From Euwallacea fornicatus (taxonomy: Eukaryota > Arthropoda > Insecta > Coleoptera > Curculionidae), in contig NW_027096011.1 of NCBI RefSeq assembly GCF_040115645.1, positions 620,001 to 684,000 on the forward strand: DNA of 64,000 nucleotides, written 5' to 3'. The notes under the pieces are model-generated. The model was not told the origin of the DNA and made no database searches. It was given only the letters and a program-made list of their open reading frames with translations. Positions 1-12,536 of this stretch are shown one piece after another. Positions within the stretch are counted from its first letter, which is position 1. Every line of letters starts with the position of its first letter. Made by a program: the position numbers and the translations under genes.

Positions 1-176
1 AAAAGTCACAAAAGTTGTGAGTTTCTGCATATAGAGTACTATTTCTCTTGGAAATGGAACAAGATGCAATCATGATGTGTTGTGTCATCTTAAAGGTCTC
101 GTCGAGTTCATTAATTTTTCACTTTGTTTAAGAAATTTCGTCCTCATTTGCCGAAATTATAGAGCTTCAAACTTTG
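1..176 (+). repeat. Representative satellite monomer (phase reference)
   Basis: This is the first complete unit in the phase used here; the next begins at 177 and the third at 353. It carries the rare upstream variant 'ctgcatatagagtac' followed by 'ctcttggaaatgg'. The same variant recurs near 16,203, 18,841, 20,248, 21,480, 26,403, 27,636, 29,571, 31,681, 34,673, 36,783 and 39,600, so it marks related higher-order blocks. Variable sites in the unit cluster in four places: aacat/cccat near unit position 28-30; the word after 'aagatg' near 66; the CpG pair near 100-104; and the 'ttat(cg/ct/ag)ag' segment near 158-164. Confidence 0.9.
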
Positions 177-178
177 AA
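166..178. other. Short dyad symmetry repeated once per monomer (example copy)
   Basis: The 13 bases ttcaaactttgaa form two 6 bp arms, ttcaaa and tttgaa, around one unpaired base. In other monomers the central base is a, c or g while the arms are kept, so the symmetry recurs along most of the left two thirds of the array. In many monomers after about 48 kb the right arm becomes ttttaa, which weakens the dyad. Small dyads are known to be enriched in some centromeric satellites that lack a CENP-B box; a function here is inference only. Confidence 0.55.
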
Positions 179-905
179 AAGTCAAAAAAGTTGTGAGTTT
201 GTGCACATAATGTACTGTTTTTCTTGGAAATTGAACAAGATGGAATCATGATGTGTTGTGTCATCTTAAAGGTCTCGTCAAGTTGATTAATTTGTCACTT
301 TGTTTAAGAAATTTGGTCCTTATTTGCCGAAGTTATCGAGCTTCAAAGTTTGAAAAGTCACAAAAGTTGTGAGTTTGTGAACATAATGTTTTGTTTTTCT
401 TGGAAATTCAACAAGATCCAATCATGATGTGTTGTGTCATCTTAAAGGTCTCATCGAGTTGATTAATTTGACACTTTTTTTAAGAAATTTGGTCCTTATT
501 TGCCGAAGTTATCTGGTTTCAAGTTTTGAAAAGTCACAAAAGTTGTGAGTTTGTGCCCATAATGTACTGTTTTTCTTGGAAATTCAACAAGATGCAATCA
601 TGATGTGTTGTGTGATCTTAAGGTCTCGTCAAGTTGATTACTTTGTCACTTTGTTTAAGAAATTTGGTGCTCATTTGCCGAAGTTATCGAGCTTCAAAAT
701 TTGAAAAGTCACAAAAGTTGTGAGTTTGTGAACATAATGTACTGTTTTTCTTGAAAATTCAACAAGATGCAATCATGATGTGTTGTGTCATCTTAAAGGT
801 CTCGTCGAGTTCATTAATTTTTCACTTTGTTTAAGAAATTTGGTCCTCATTTGCCGAAATTATAGAGCTTCAAACTTTGAAAAGTCACAAAAGTTGTGAG
901 TTTGT

Positions 906-1257
906 GAACATAATGTACTGTTTTTCTTGGAAATTCAACAAAATGCAATGAAGATGTGTTGTGTGATCTTAAAGGTTTCATCTAGTTGATTAATTTGTCA
1001 GTTTGTTTAAGAAATTTGGTGCTCATTTGCCGAAGTTATCGAGCTTCAAAATTTGCAAAGTCACAAAAGTTGTGAGTTTGTGAACATAATGTACTGTTTT
1101 TCTTGGAAATTCAACAAAATGCAATGAAGATGTGTTGTGTGATCTTAAAGGTTTCATCGAGTTGATTAATTTGTCAGTTTGTTTAAGAAATTTGGTGCTC
1201 ATTTGCCGAAGTTATCGAGCTTCAAAATTTGCAAAGTCACAAAAGTTGTGAGTTTGT
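906..1257 (+). repeat. Single-monomer tandem duplication
   Basis: Two adjacent units (906-1081 and 1082-1257) share the uncommon run 'caaaatgcaatgaagatg', the 'gtgatc' variant, 'gtcagtttg', 'ttggtgctc' and 'atttgcaaag'. I see one difference, 'catctag' against 'catcgag'. This is the smallest expansion step visible in the array. Confidence 0.8.
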
Positions 1258-4046
1258 GCCCATAATGTACTGTTTTTCTTGGAAATTCAACAAGATGCAA
1301 TCATGATGTGTTGTGTCATCTTAAAGGTCTCATCGAGTTGATTAATTTGACACTTTGTTTAAGAAATTTGGTCCTTATTTGCCGAAGTTATCTGGTTTCA
1401 AGTTTTGAAAAGTCACAAAAGTTGTGAGTTTGTGAACATAATGTTCTGTTTTTCTTGGAAATTCAACAAGATGCAATCATGATGTGTTGTGTCATCTTAA
1501 AGGTCTCGTCAAGTTGATTAATTTGTCACTTTGTTTAAGAAATTTCGTCCTCATTTGCCGAAGTTATCTGGTTTCAAGTTTTGAAAAGTCACAAAAGTTG
1601 TGAGTTTGTGAACATAATGTACTGTTTTTCTTGAAAATTCAAGAAGATGCAATCATGATGTGTTGTGTCATCTTAAAGGTCTCGTCGAGTTCATTAATTT
1701 TTCACTTTGTTTAAGAAATTTGGTCCTCATTTGCCGAAGTTATAGAGCTTCAAACTTTGAAAAGTCACAAAAGTTGTGAGTTTGTGAACATAATGTACTG
1801 TTTTTCTTGAAAATTCAACAAGATGCAATCATGATGTGTTGTGTCATCTTAAAGGTCTCGTCGAGTTCATTAATTTGTCACTTTGTTTAAGAAATTTGGT
1901 CCTCATTTGCCGAAGTTATAGAGCTTCAAACTTTGAAAAGTCACAAAATTTGTGAGTTTGTGAACATAATGTACTGTTTTTCTTGAAAATTCAACAAGAT
2001 GCATTTATGATGTGTTGTGTCATCTTAAAGGTCTCATCGAGTTGATTAATGTGTCACTTTATTAAAGAAATTTGGTCCTCATTTGCCGAAATTATAGAGC
2101 TTCAAACTTAGAAAAGTCACAAAAGTTGTGAGTTTGTGAACATAATGTACTGTTTTTCTTGAAAATTCAACAAGATGCAATCATGATGTGTTGTGTCATC
2201 TTAAAGGTCTCGTCGAGTTCATTAATTTGTCACTTTGTTTAAGAAATTTGGTCCTCATTTGCCGAAGTTATAGAGCTTCAAACTTTGAAAAGTCACAAAA
2301 GTTGTGAGTTTGTGAACATAATGTACTGTTTTTCTTGAAAATTCAACAAGATGCAATCATGATGTGTTGTGTCATCTTAAAGGTTTCGTCGAGTTCATTA
2401 ATTTGTCACTTTGTTTAAGAAATTTGGTCCTCATTTGCCGAAATTATAGAGCTTCAAACTTAGAAAAGTCACAAAAGTTGTGAGTTTGTGAACATAATGT
2501 ACTGTTTTTCTTGAAAATTCAACAAGATGCAATCATGATGTGTTGTGTCATCTTAAAGGTCTCGTCGAGTTCATTAATTTGTCACTTTGTTTAAGAAATT
2601 TGGTCCTCATTTGCCGAAGTTATAGAGCTTCAAACTTTGAAAAGTCACAAAAGTTGTGAGTTTGTGAACATAATGTACTGTTTTTCTTGAAAATTCAACA
2701 AGATGCAATCATGATGTGTTGTGTCATCTTAAAGGTCTCGTCGAGTTCATTAATTTGTCACTTTGTTTAAGAAATTTGGTCCTCATTTGCCGAAATTATA
2801 GAGCTTCAAACTTAGAAATGTCACAAAAGTTGTGAGTTTGTGAACATAATGTACTGTTTTTCTTGAAAATTCAACAAGATGCAATCATGATGTGTTGTGT
2901 CATCTTAAAGGTCTCGTCGAGTTCTTTAATTTTTCACTTTGTTTAAGAAATTTGGTCCTCATTTGCCGAAATTATAGAGCTTCGAACTTTGAAAAGTTAC
3001 AAAAGTTGTGAGTTTGTGAACATAATGTACTGTTTTTCTTGAAAATTCAACAAGATGCAATCATGATGTGTTGTGTCATCTTAAAGGTCTCGTCGAGTTC
3101 ATTAATTTTTCACTTTGTTTAAGAAATTTCGTCCTCATTTGCCGAAATTATAGAGCTTCAAACTTTGAAAAGTCAAAAAAGTTGTGAGTTTGTGAACATA
3201 ATGTACTGTTTTTCTTGAAAATTCAACAAGATGCAATCATGATGTGTTGTGTGATCTTAAGGTCTCGTCAAGTTGATTAATTTGGCACTTTGTTTAAGAA
3301 ATTTGGTCCTCATTTGCCGAAGTTATCTAGTTTCAAAGTTTGAGAAGTCACAAAAGTTGTGAGTTTGTGCCCATATTGTACCGTTTTTCTTGGAAATTCA
3401 AAAAGATGCAATGATGATGTGTTGTGTCATCTTAAAGGTCTCATCGAGTTGATTAATTAGTCACTTTGTTTAAGAAATTTGGTCCTCATTTGCCGAAGTT
3501 ATCTAGTTTCAAAGTTTGAGAAGTCACAAAAGTTGTGAGTTTGTGCCCATATTGTACCGTTTTTCTTGGAAATTCAACAAGATGCAATCATGATGTGTTG
3601 TGTCATCTTAAGGTCTCATCGAGTTGATTAATTTGTCACTTTGTTTAAGAAATTTGGTCCTCATTTGCCGAAGTTATAGAGCTTCACACTTTGAAATGTC
3701 ACAAAAGTTGTGAGTTTGTGCCCATAATGTACTGTTTTTCTTGGAAATTCAAAAAGATGCAATGATGATGTGTTGTGTCATCTTAAAGGTCTCGTCGAGT
3801 TCATTAATTTGTCACTTTGTTTAAGAAATTTGGTCCTCATTTGCCGAAGTTATCGAGCTTCAAAATTTTAAAAGTCACAAAAGTTGGGAGTTTGTGCCCA
3901 TAATGTACTGTTTTTCTTGGAAATTCAACAAGATGCAATCATGATGTGTTGTGTCATCTTAAAGGTCTCGTCGAGTTGATTAATTTGTCACTTTGTTAAA
4001 GAAATTTGGTCCTCATTTGCCGAAGTTATAGAGCTTCAAACTTTGA
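1057..4046 (+). repeat. 17-monomer block, first copy (2,990 bp)
   Basis: Bases from about 1057 reappear 2,990 bp downstream, starting at about 4047. The diagnostic variant 'gtgtcactttattaaag' lies at 2051 here and at 5041 in the copy, and 'gatgcatttatgatg' just before it is also shared. Upstream of 1057 the match stops: 'atttgcaaag' here faces 'ctttgaaaag' at 4042. The block holds an internal dimer expansion (2112-2815). It also contains the monomers with 'catattgtaccg' near 3372-3560, which seed later blocks. Confidence 0.82.
2112..2815 (+). repeat. Two-monomer (352 bp) local higher-order repeat
   Basis: Unit ends alternate regularly. Type A is 'gaagttatagagc...actttgaaaag'; type B is 'gaaattatagagc...acttagaaa(a/t)g'. 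A lies in 2112-2287 and 2464-2639, B in 2288-2463 and 2640-2815. The dimers differ by only a few bases ('aggtttcg' against 'aggtctcg', and aaaag against aaatg at the end). The downstream duplicate of the region keeps only one dimer (about 5102-5453), so dimer number changed after the large duplication. Confidence 0.78.
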
Positions 4047-7036
4047 AAAGTCACAAAAGTTGTGAGTTTGTGAACATAATGTACTGTTTTTCTTGGAAAT
4101 TCAACAAAATGCAATGAAGATGTGTTGTGTGATCTTAAAGGTTTCATCGAGTTGATTAATTTGTCAGTTTGTTTAAGAAATTTGGTGCTCATTTGCCGAA
4201 GTTATCGAGCTTCAAAATTTGCAAAGTCACAAAAGTTGTGAGTTTGTGCCCATAATGTACTGTTTTTCTTGGAAATTCAACAAGATGCAATCATGATGTG
4301 TTGTGTCATCTTAAAGGTCTCATCGAGTTGATTAATTTGACACTTTGTTTAAGAAATTTGGTCCTTATTTGCCGAAGTTATCTGGTTTCAAGTTTTGAAA
4401 AGTCACAAAAGTTGTGAGTTTGTGAACATAATGTTCTGTTTTTCTTGGAAATTCAACAAGATGCAATCATGATGTGTTGTGTCATCTTAAAGGTCTCGTC
4501 AAGTTGATTAATTTGTCACTTTGTTTAAGAAATTTCGTCCTCATTTGCCGAAGTTATCTGGTTTCAAGTTTTGAAAAGTCACAAAAGTTGTGAGTTTGTG
4601 AACATAATGTACTGTTTTTCTTGAAAATTCAAGAAGATGCAATCATGATGTGTTGTGTCATCTTAAAGGTCTCGTCGAGTTCATTAATTTTTCACTTTGT
4701 TTAAGAAATTTGGTCCTCATTTGCCGAAGTTATAGAGCTTCAAACTTTGAAAAGTCACAAAAGTTGTGAGTTTGTGAACATAATGTACTGTTTTTCTTGA
4801 AAATTCAACAAGATGCAATCATGATGTGTTGTGTCATCTTAAAGGTCTCGTCGAGTTCATTAATTTGTCACTTTGTTTAAGAAATTTGGTCCTCATTTGC
4901 CGAAGTTATAGAGCTTCAAACTTTGAAAAGTCACAAAATTTGTGAGTTTGTGAACATAATGTACTGTTTTTCTTGAAAATTCAACAAGATGCATTTATGA
5001 TGTGTTGTGTCATCTTAAAGGTCTCATCGAGTTGATTAATGTGTCACTTTATTAAAGAAATTTGGTCCTCATTTGCCGAAATTATAGAGCTTCAAACTTA
5101 GAAAAGTCACAAAAGTTGTGAGTTTGTGAACATAATGTACTGTTTTTCTTGAAAATTCAACAAGATGCAATCATGATGTGTTGTGTCATCTTAAAGGTCT
5201 CGTCGAGTTCATTAATTTGTCACTTTGTTTAAGAAATTTGGTCCTCATTTGCCGAAGTTATAGAGCTTCAAACTTTGAAAAGTCACAAAAGTTGTGAGTT
5301 TGTGAACATAATGTACTGTTTTTCTTGAAAATTCAACAAGATGCAATCATGATGTGTTGTGTCATCTTAAAGGTCTCGTCGAGTTCATTAATTTGTCACT
5401 TTGTTTAAGAAATTTGGTCCTCATTTGCCGAAATTATAGAGCTTCAAACTTAGAAATGTCACAAAAGTTGTGAGTTTGTGAACATAATGTACTGTTTTTC
5501 TTGAAAATTCAACAAGATGCAATCATGATGTGTTGTGTCATCTTAAAGGTCTCGTCGAGTTCTTTAATTTTTCACTTTGTTTAAGAAATTTGGTCCTCAT
5601 TTGCCGAAATTATAGAGCTTCGAACTTTGAAAAGTTACAAAAGTTGTGAGTTTGTGAACATAATGTACTGTTTTTCTTGAAAATTCAACAAGATGCAATC
5701 ATGATGTGTTGTGTCATCTTAAAGGTCTCGTCGAGTTCATTAATTTTTCACTTTGTTTAAGAAATTTCGTCCTCATTTGCCGAAATTATAGAGCTTCAAA
5801 CTTTGAAAAGTCAAAAAAGTTGTGAGTTTGTGCACATAATGTACTGTTTTTCTTGGAAATTGAACAAGATGGAATCATGATGTGTTGTGTCATCTTAAAG
5901 GTCTCGTCAAGTTGATTAATTTGTCACTTTGTTTAAGAAATTTGGTCCTTATTTGCCGAAGTTATCGAGCTTCAAAGATGAAAAGTCACAAAAGTTGTGA
6001 GTTTGTGAACATAATGTTTTGTTTTTCTTGGAAATTCAACAAGATCCAATCATGATGTGTTGTGTCATCTTAAAGGTCTCATCGAGTTGATTAATTTGAC
6101 ACTTTGTTTAAGAAATTTGGTCCTTATTTGCCGAAGTTACCTGGTGTCAAGTTTTGAAAAGTCACAAAAGTTGTGAGTTTGTGAACATAATGTACTGTTT
6201 TTCTTGAAAATTCAACAAGATGCAATCATGATGTGTTGTGTGATCTTAAGGTCTCGTCAAGTTGATTAATTTGGCACTTTGTTTAAGAAATTTGGTCCTC
6301 ATTTGCCGAAGTTATCTAGTTTCAAAGTTTGAGAAGTCACAAAAGTTGTGAGTTTGTGCCCATATTGTACCGTTTTTCTTGGAAATTCAAAAAGATGCAA
6401 TGATGATGTGTTGTGTCATCTTAAAGGTCTCATCGAGTTGATTAATTAGTCACTTTGTTTAAGAAATTTGGTCCTCATTTGCCGAAGTTATCTAGTTTCA
6501 AAGTTTGAGAAGTCACAAAAGTTGTGAGTTTGTGCCCATATTGTACCGTTTTTCTTGGAAATTCAACAAGATGCAATCATGATGTGTTGTGTCATCTTAA
6601 GGTCTCATCGAGTTGATTAATTTGTCACTTTGTTTAAGAAATTTGGTCCTCATTTGCCGAAGTTATAGAGCTTCACACTTTGAAATGTCACAAAAGTTGT
6701 GAGTTTGTGCCCATAATGTACTGTTTTTCTTGGAAATTCAAAAAGATGCAATGATGATGTGTTGTGTCATCTTAAAGGTCTCGTCGAGTTCATTAATTTG
6801 TCACTTTGTTTAAGAAATTTGGTCCTCATTTGCCGAAGTTATCGAGCTTCAAAATTTTAAAAGTCACAAAAGTTGGGAGTTTGTGCCCATAATGTACTGT
6901 TTTTCTTGGAAATTCAACAAGATGCAATCATGATGTGTTGTGTCATCTTAAAGGTCTCGTCGAGTTGATTAATTTGTCACTTTGTTAAAGAAATTTGGTC
7001 CTCATTTGCCGAAGTTATAGAGCTTCAAACTTTGAA
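4047..7036 (+). repeat. 17-monomer block, second copy (edited)
   Basis: This segment follows the first copy at offset 2,990 until about 5,340, then at offset 2,638 to about 5,830, then at offset 2,989 from about 6,171 to 7,036. The changes in offset are two monomers each way. One dimer is missing relative to 2112-2815. Two monomers at about 5,831-6,170 are present only here and resemble 192-521 (offset 5,629). Those two carry the shortened 'ttcaaagatgaaaag' and 'ttacctggtgtc'. The net length is unchanged because the gain and loss balance. Confidence 0.75.
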
Positions 7037-8845
7037 ATGTCACAAAAGTTGTGAGTTTGTGCCCATAATGTACTGTTTTTCTTGGAAATTCAACAAGATG
7101 CAGTCATGATTTGTTATGTCATCTTAAATGTCTCATCGAGTTAATTAATTTGACACTTTGTTTAAGAAATTTGGTCCTCATTTGCCGAAGTTATAGAGCT
7201 TCAAACTTTGAAAAGTCACAAAAGTTGTGAGTTTGTGCCCATAATGTACTGTTTTTCTTGGAAATTCAAAAAGATGCAATGATGATGTGTTGTGTCATCT
7301 TAAAGGTCTCATCGAGTTGATTAATTTGTCACTTTGTTTAAGAAATTTGGTCCTCATTTGCCGAAATTATAGAGCTTCAAACTTTGAAAAGTCACAAAAG
7401 TTGTGAGTTTGTGAACATAATGTACTGTTTTTCTTGAAAATTCAACAAGATGCAATCATGATGTTTTGTGTCATCTTAAAGGTCTCGTCGAGTTCATTAA
7501 TTTGTCACTTTGTTTAAGAAATTTGGTCCTCATTTGCCGAAGTTATCGAGCTTCAAAATTTGAAAAGTCACAAAAGTTGTGAGTTTGTGAACATAATGTT
7601 CTGTTTTTCTTGGAAATTCAACAAGATGCAATCATGATGTGTTGTGTCATCTTAAAGGTCTCGTCGAGTTGATTAATTTGGCACTTTGTTTAAGAAATTT
7701 GGTCCTCATTTGCCGAAGTTATAGAGCTTCAAACTTTGAAAAGTCACAAAAGTTGTGAGTTTGTGAACATAATGTACTGTTTTTCTTGAAAATTCAACAA
7801 GATGCAATCATGATGTGTTGTGTCATCTTAAAGGTCTCGTCGAGTTCATTAATTTTTCACTTTGTTTAAGATATTTGGTCCTCATTTGCCGAAATTATAG
7901 AGCTTCAAAATTTGAAAAGTCACAAAAGTTGTGAGTTTGTGCCCATAATGTACTGTTTTTCTTGGAAATTCAACAAGATGCAATCATGATGTGTTGTGTG
8001 ATCTTAAGGTCTCGTCAAGTTGATTACTTTCTCACTTTGTTTAAGAAATTTGGTGCTCATTTGCCGAAGTTATCGAGCTTCAAAATTTGAAAAGTCACAA
8101 AAGTTGTGAGGTTGTGCCCATAATGTACTGTTTTCCTTGGAAATTCAAAAAGATGCAATGATGATGTGTTGTGTCATCTTAAAAGTCTCGACGAGTTGAA
8201 TAATTTAACACTTTGTTTAAGAAATTTGGTCCTCATTTGCCGAAGTTATCTAGTTTCAAAGTTTGAGAAGTCACAAAAGTTGTGAGTTTGTGCCCATATT
8301 GTACCGTTTTTCTTGGAAATTCAAAAAGATGCAATGATGATGTGTTGTGTCATCTTAAAGGTCTCATCGAGTTGATTAATTAGTCACTTTGTTTAAGAAA
8401 TTTGGTCCTCATTTGCCGAAGTTATCTAGTTTCAAAGTTTGAGAAGTCACAAAAGTTGTGAGTTTGTGCCCATATTGTACCGTTTTTCTTGGAAATTCAA
8501 CAAGATGCAATCATGATGTGTTGTGTCATCTTAAGGTCTCATCGAGTTGATTAATTTGTCACTTTGTTTAAGAAATTTGGTCCTCATTTGCCGAAGTTAT
8601 AGAGCTTCACACTTTGAAATGTCACAAAAGTTGTGAGTTTGTGCCCATAATGTACTGTTTTTCTTGGAAATTCAAAAAGATGCAATGATGATGTGTTGTG
8701 TCATCTTAAAGGTCTCGTCGAGTTCATTAATTTGTCACTTTGTTTAAGAAATTTGGTCCTCATTTGCCGAAGTTATCGAGCTTCAAAATTTTAAAAGTCA
8801 CAAAAGTTGGGAGTTTGTGCCCATAATGTACTGTTTTTCTTGGAA
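5155..8845 (+). repeat. 21-monomer block, first copy (3,691 bp)
   Basis: Paired markers lie 3,691 bp apart in the next copy. They are 'cagtcatgatttgttatg' at 7,101 and 10,792; 'ttagaaatg' near 5,452 and 9,143; and 'ttcaaagtttgagaag' at 6,321 and 10,012. The left limit is where 'cttggaaatt' at about 8,838 in the second copy stops matching 'cttgaaaatt' at about 5,147. The block straddles the end of the 2,990 bp duplication, so it formed later. It also contains one full 11-monomer period (6,321 to 8,255). Confidence 0.82.
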
Positions 8846-11800
8846 ATTCAACAAGATGCAATCATGATGTGTTGTGTCATCTTAAAGGTCTCGTCGAGTT
8901 CATTAATTTGTCACTTTGTTTAAGAAATTTGGTCCTCATTTGCCGAAGTTATAGAGCTTCAAACTTTGAAAAGTCACAAAAGTTGTGAGTTTGTGAACAT
9001 AATGTACTGTTTTTCTTGAAAATTCAACAAGATGCAATCATGATGTGTTGTGTCATCTTAAAGGTCTCGTCGAGTTCATTAATTTGTCACTTTGTTTAAG
9101 AAATTTGGTCCTCATTTGCCGAAATTATAGAGCTTCAAACTTAGAAATGTCACAAAAGTTGTGAGTTTGTGAACATAATGTACTGTTTTTCTTGAAAATT
9201 CAACAAGATGCAATCATGATGTGTTGTGTCATCTTAAAGGTCTCGTCGAGTTCTTTAATTTTTCACTTTGTTTAAGAAATTTGGTCCTCATTTGCCGAAA
9301 TTATAGAGCTTCGAACTTTGAAAAGTTACAAAAGTTGTGAGTTTGTGAACATAATGTACTGTTTTTCTTGAAAATTCAACAAGATGCAATCATGATGTGT
9401 TGTGTCATCTTAAAGGTCTCGTCGAGTTCATTAATTTTTCACTTTGTTTAAGAAATTTCGTCCTCATTTGCCGAAATTATAGAGCTTCAAACTTTGAAAA
9501 GTCAAAAAAGTTGTGAGTTTGTGCACATAATGTACTGTTTTTCTTGGAAATTGAACAAGATGGAATCATGATGTGTTGTGTCATCTTAAAGGTCTCGTCA
9601 AGTTGATTAATTTGTCACTTTGTTTAAGAAATTTGGTCCTTATTTGCCGAAGTTATCGAGCTTCAAAGATGAAAAGTCACAAAAGTTGTGAGTTTGTGAA
9701 CATAATGTTTTGTTTTTCTTGGAAATTCAACAAGATCCAATCATGATGTGTTGTGTCATCTTAAAGGTCTCATCGAGTTGATTAATTTGACACTTTGTTT
9801 AAGAAATTTGGTCCTTATTTGCCGAAGTTACCTGGTGTCAAGTTTTGAAAAGTCACAAAAGTTGTGAGTTTGTGAACATAATGTACTGTTTTTCTTGAAA
9901 ATTCAACAAGATGCAATCATGATGTGTTGTGTGATCTTAAGGTCTCGTCAAGTTGATTAATTTGGCACTTTGTTTAAGAAATTTGGTCCTCATTTGCCGA
10001 AGTTATCTAGTTTCAAAGTTTGAGAAGTCACAAAAGTTGTGAGTTTGTGCCCATATTGTACCGTTTTTCTTGGAAATTCAAAAAGATGCAATGATGATGT
10101 GTTGTGTCATCTTAAAGGTCTCATCGAGTTGATTAATTAGTCACTTTGTTTAAGAAATTTGGTCCTCATTTGCCGAAGTTATCTAGTTTCAAAGTTTGAG
10201 AAGTCACAAAAGTTGTGAGTTTGTGCCCATATTGTACCGTTTTTCTTGGAAATTCAACAAGATGCAATCATGATGTGTTGTGTCATCTTAAGGTCTCATC
10301 GAGTTGATTAATTTGTCACTTTGTTTAAGAAATTTGGTCCTCATTTGCCGAAGTTATAGAGCTTCACACTTTGAAATGTCACAAAAGTTGTGAGTTTGTG
10401 CCCATAATGTACTGTTTTTCTTGGAAATTCAAAAAGATGCAATGATGATGTGTTGTGTCATCTTAAAGGTCTCGTCGAGTTCATTAATTTGTCACTTTGT
10501 TTAAGAAATTTGGTCCTCATTTGCCGAAGTTATCGAGCTTCAAAATTTTAAAAGTCACAAAAGTTGGGAGTTTGTGCCCATAATGTACTGTTTTTCTTGG
10601 AAATTCAACAAGATGCAATCATGATGTGTTGTGTCATCTTAAAGGTCTCGTCGAGTTGATTAATTTGTCACTTTGTTAAAGAAATTTGGTCCTCATTTGC
10701 CGAAGTTATAGAGCTTCAAACTTTGAAATGTCACAAAAGTTGTGAGTTTGTGCCCATAATGTACTGTTTTTCTTGGAAATTCAACAAGATGCAGTCATGA
10801 TTTGTTATGTCATCTTAAATGTCTCATCGAGTTAATTAATTTGACACTTTGTTTAAGAAATTTGGTCCTCATTTGCCGAAGTTATAGAGCTTCAAACTTT
10901 GAAAAGTCACAAAAGTTGTGAGTTTGTGCCCATAATGTACTGTTTTTCTTGGAAATTCAAAAAGATGCAATGATGATGTGTTGTGTCATCTTAAAGGTCT
11001 CATCGAGTTGATTAATTTGTCACTTTGTTTAAGAAATTTGGTCCTCATTTGCCGAAATTATAGAGCTTCAAACTTTGAAAAGTCACAAAAGTTGTGAGTT
11101 TGTGAACATAATGTACTGTTTTTCTTGAAAATTCAACAAGATGCAATCATGATGTTTTGTGTCATCTTAAAGGTCTCGTCGAGTTCATTAATTTGTCACT
11201 TTGTTTAAGAAATTTGGTCCTCATTTGCCGAAGTTATCGAGCTTCAAAATTTGAAAAGTCACAAAAGTTGTGAGTTTGTGAACATAATGTTCTGTTTTTC
11301 TTGGAAATTCAACAAGATGCAATCATGATGTGTTGTGTCATCTTAAAGGTCTCGTCGAGTTGATTAATTTGGCACTTTGTTTAAGAAATTTGGTCCTCAT
11401 TTGCCGAAGTTATAGAGCTTCAAACTTTGAAAAGTCACAAAAGTTGTGAGTTTGTGAACATAATGTACTGTTTTTCTTGAAAATTCAACAAGATGCAATC
11501 ATGATGTGTTGTGTCATCTTAAAGGTCTCGTCGAGTTCATTAATTTTTCACTTTGTTTAAGATATTTGGTCCTCATTTGCCGAAATTATAGAGCTTCAAA
11601 ATTTGAAAAGTCACAAAAGTTGTGAGTTTGTGCCCATAATGTACTGTTTTTCTTGGAAATTCAACAAGATGCAATCATGATGTGTTGTGTGATCTTAAGG
11701 TCTCGTCAAGTTGATTACTTTGTCACTTTGTTTAAGAAATTTGGTGCTCATTTGCCGAAGTTATCGAGCTTCAAAATTTGAAAAGTCACAAAAGTTGTGA

Positions 11801-12536
11801 GGTTGTGCCCATAATGTACTGTTTTCCTTGGAAATTCAAAAAGATGCAATGATGATGTGTTGTGTCATCTTAAAAGTCTCGACGAGTTGAATAATTTAAC
11901 ACTTTGTTTAAGAAATTTGGTCCTCATTTGCCGAAGTTATCTAGTTTCAAAGTTTGAGAAGTCACAAAAGTTGTGAGTTTGTGCCCATATTGTACCGTTT
12001 TTGTTGGAAATTCAAAAAGATGCAATGATGATGTGTTGTGTCATCTTAAAGGTCTCATCGAGTTGATTAATTAGTCACTTTGTTTAAGAAATTTGGTCCT
12101 CATTTGCCGAAGTTATCTAGTTTCAAAGTTTGAGAAGTCACAAAAGTTGTGAGTTTGTGCCCATATTGTACCGTTTTTCTTGGAAATTCAACAAGATGCA
12201 ATCATGATGTGTTGTGTCATCTTAAGGTCTCATCGAGTTGATTAATTTGTCACTTTGTTTAAGAAATTTGGTCCTCATTTGCCGAAGTTATAGAGCTTCA
12301 CACTTTGAAATGTCACAAAAGTTGTGAGTTTGTGCCCATAATGTACTGTTTTTCTTGGAAATTCAAAAAGATGCAATGATGATGTGTTGTGTCATCTTAA
12401 AGGTCTCGTCGAGTTCATTAATTTGTCACTTTGTTTAAGAAATTTGGTCCTCATTTGCCGAAGTTATCGAGCTTCAAAATTTTAAAAGTCACAAAAGTTG
12501 GGAGTTTGTGCCCATAATGTACTGTTTTTCTTGGAA
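8846..12536 (+). repeat. 21-monomer block, second copy
   Basis: It follows 5155-8845 at a constant offset of 3,691 with very few differences. One is 'tttttgttgg' near 12,000 where the first copy has 'tttttcttgg'; another is 'gattactttgtcac' near 11,713 against 'gattactttctcac' near 8,022. After about 12,536 the match moves to the sequence 1,934 bp upstream, so a separate 11-monomer repeat takes over. Confidence 0.8.

Noticed and set aside
577..593. Repeated 'tttttcttggaaattca' as a possible promoter or terminator element
   Set aside because: It is a conserved part of every monomer, with no adjacent gene. A regulatory role cannot be supported from the sequence.
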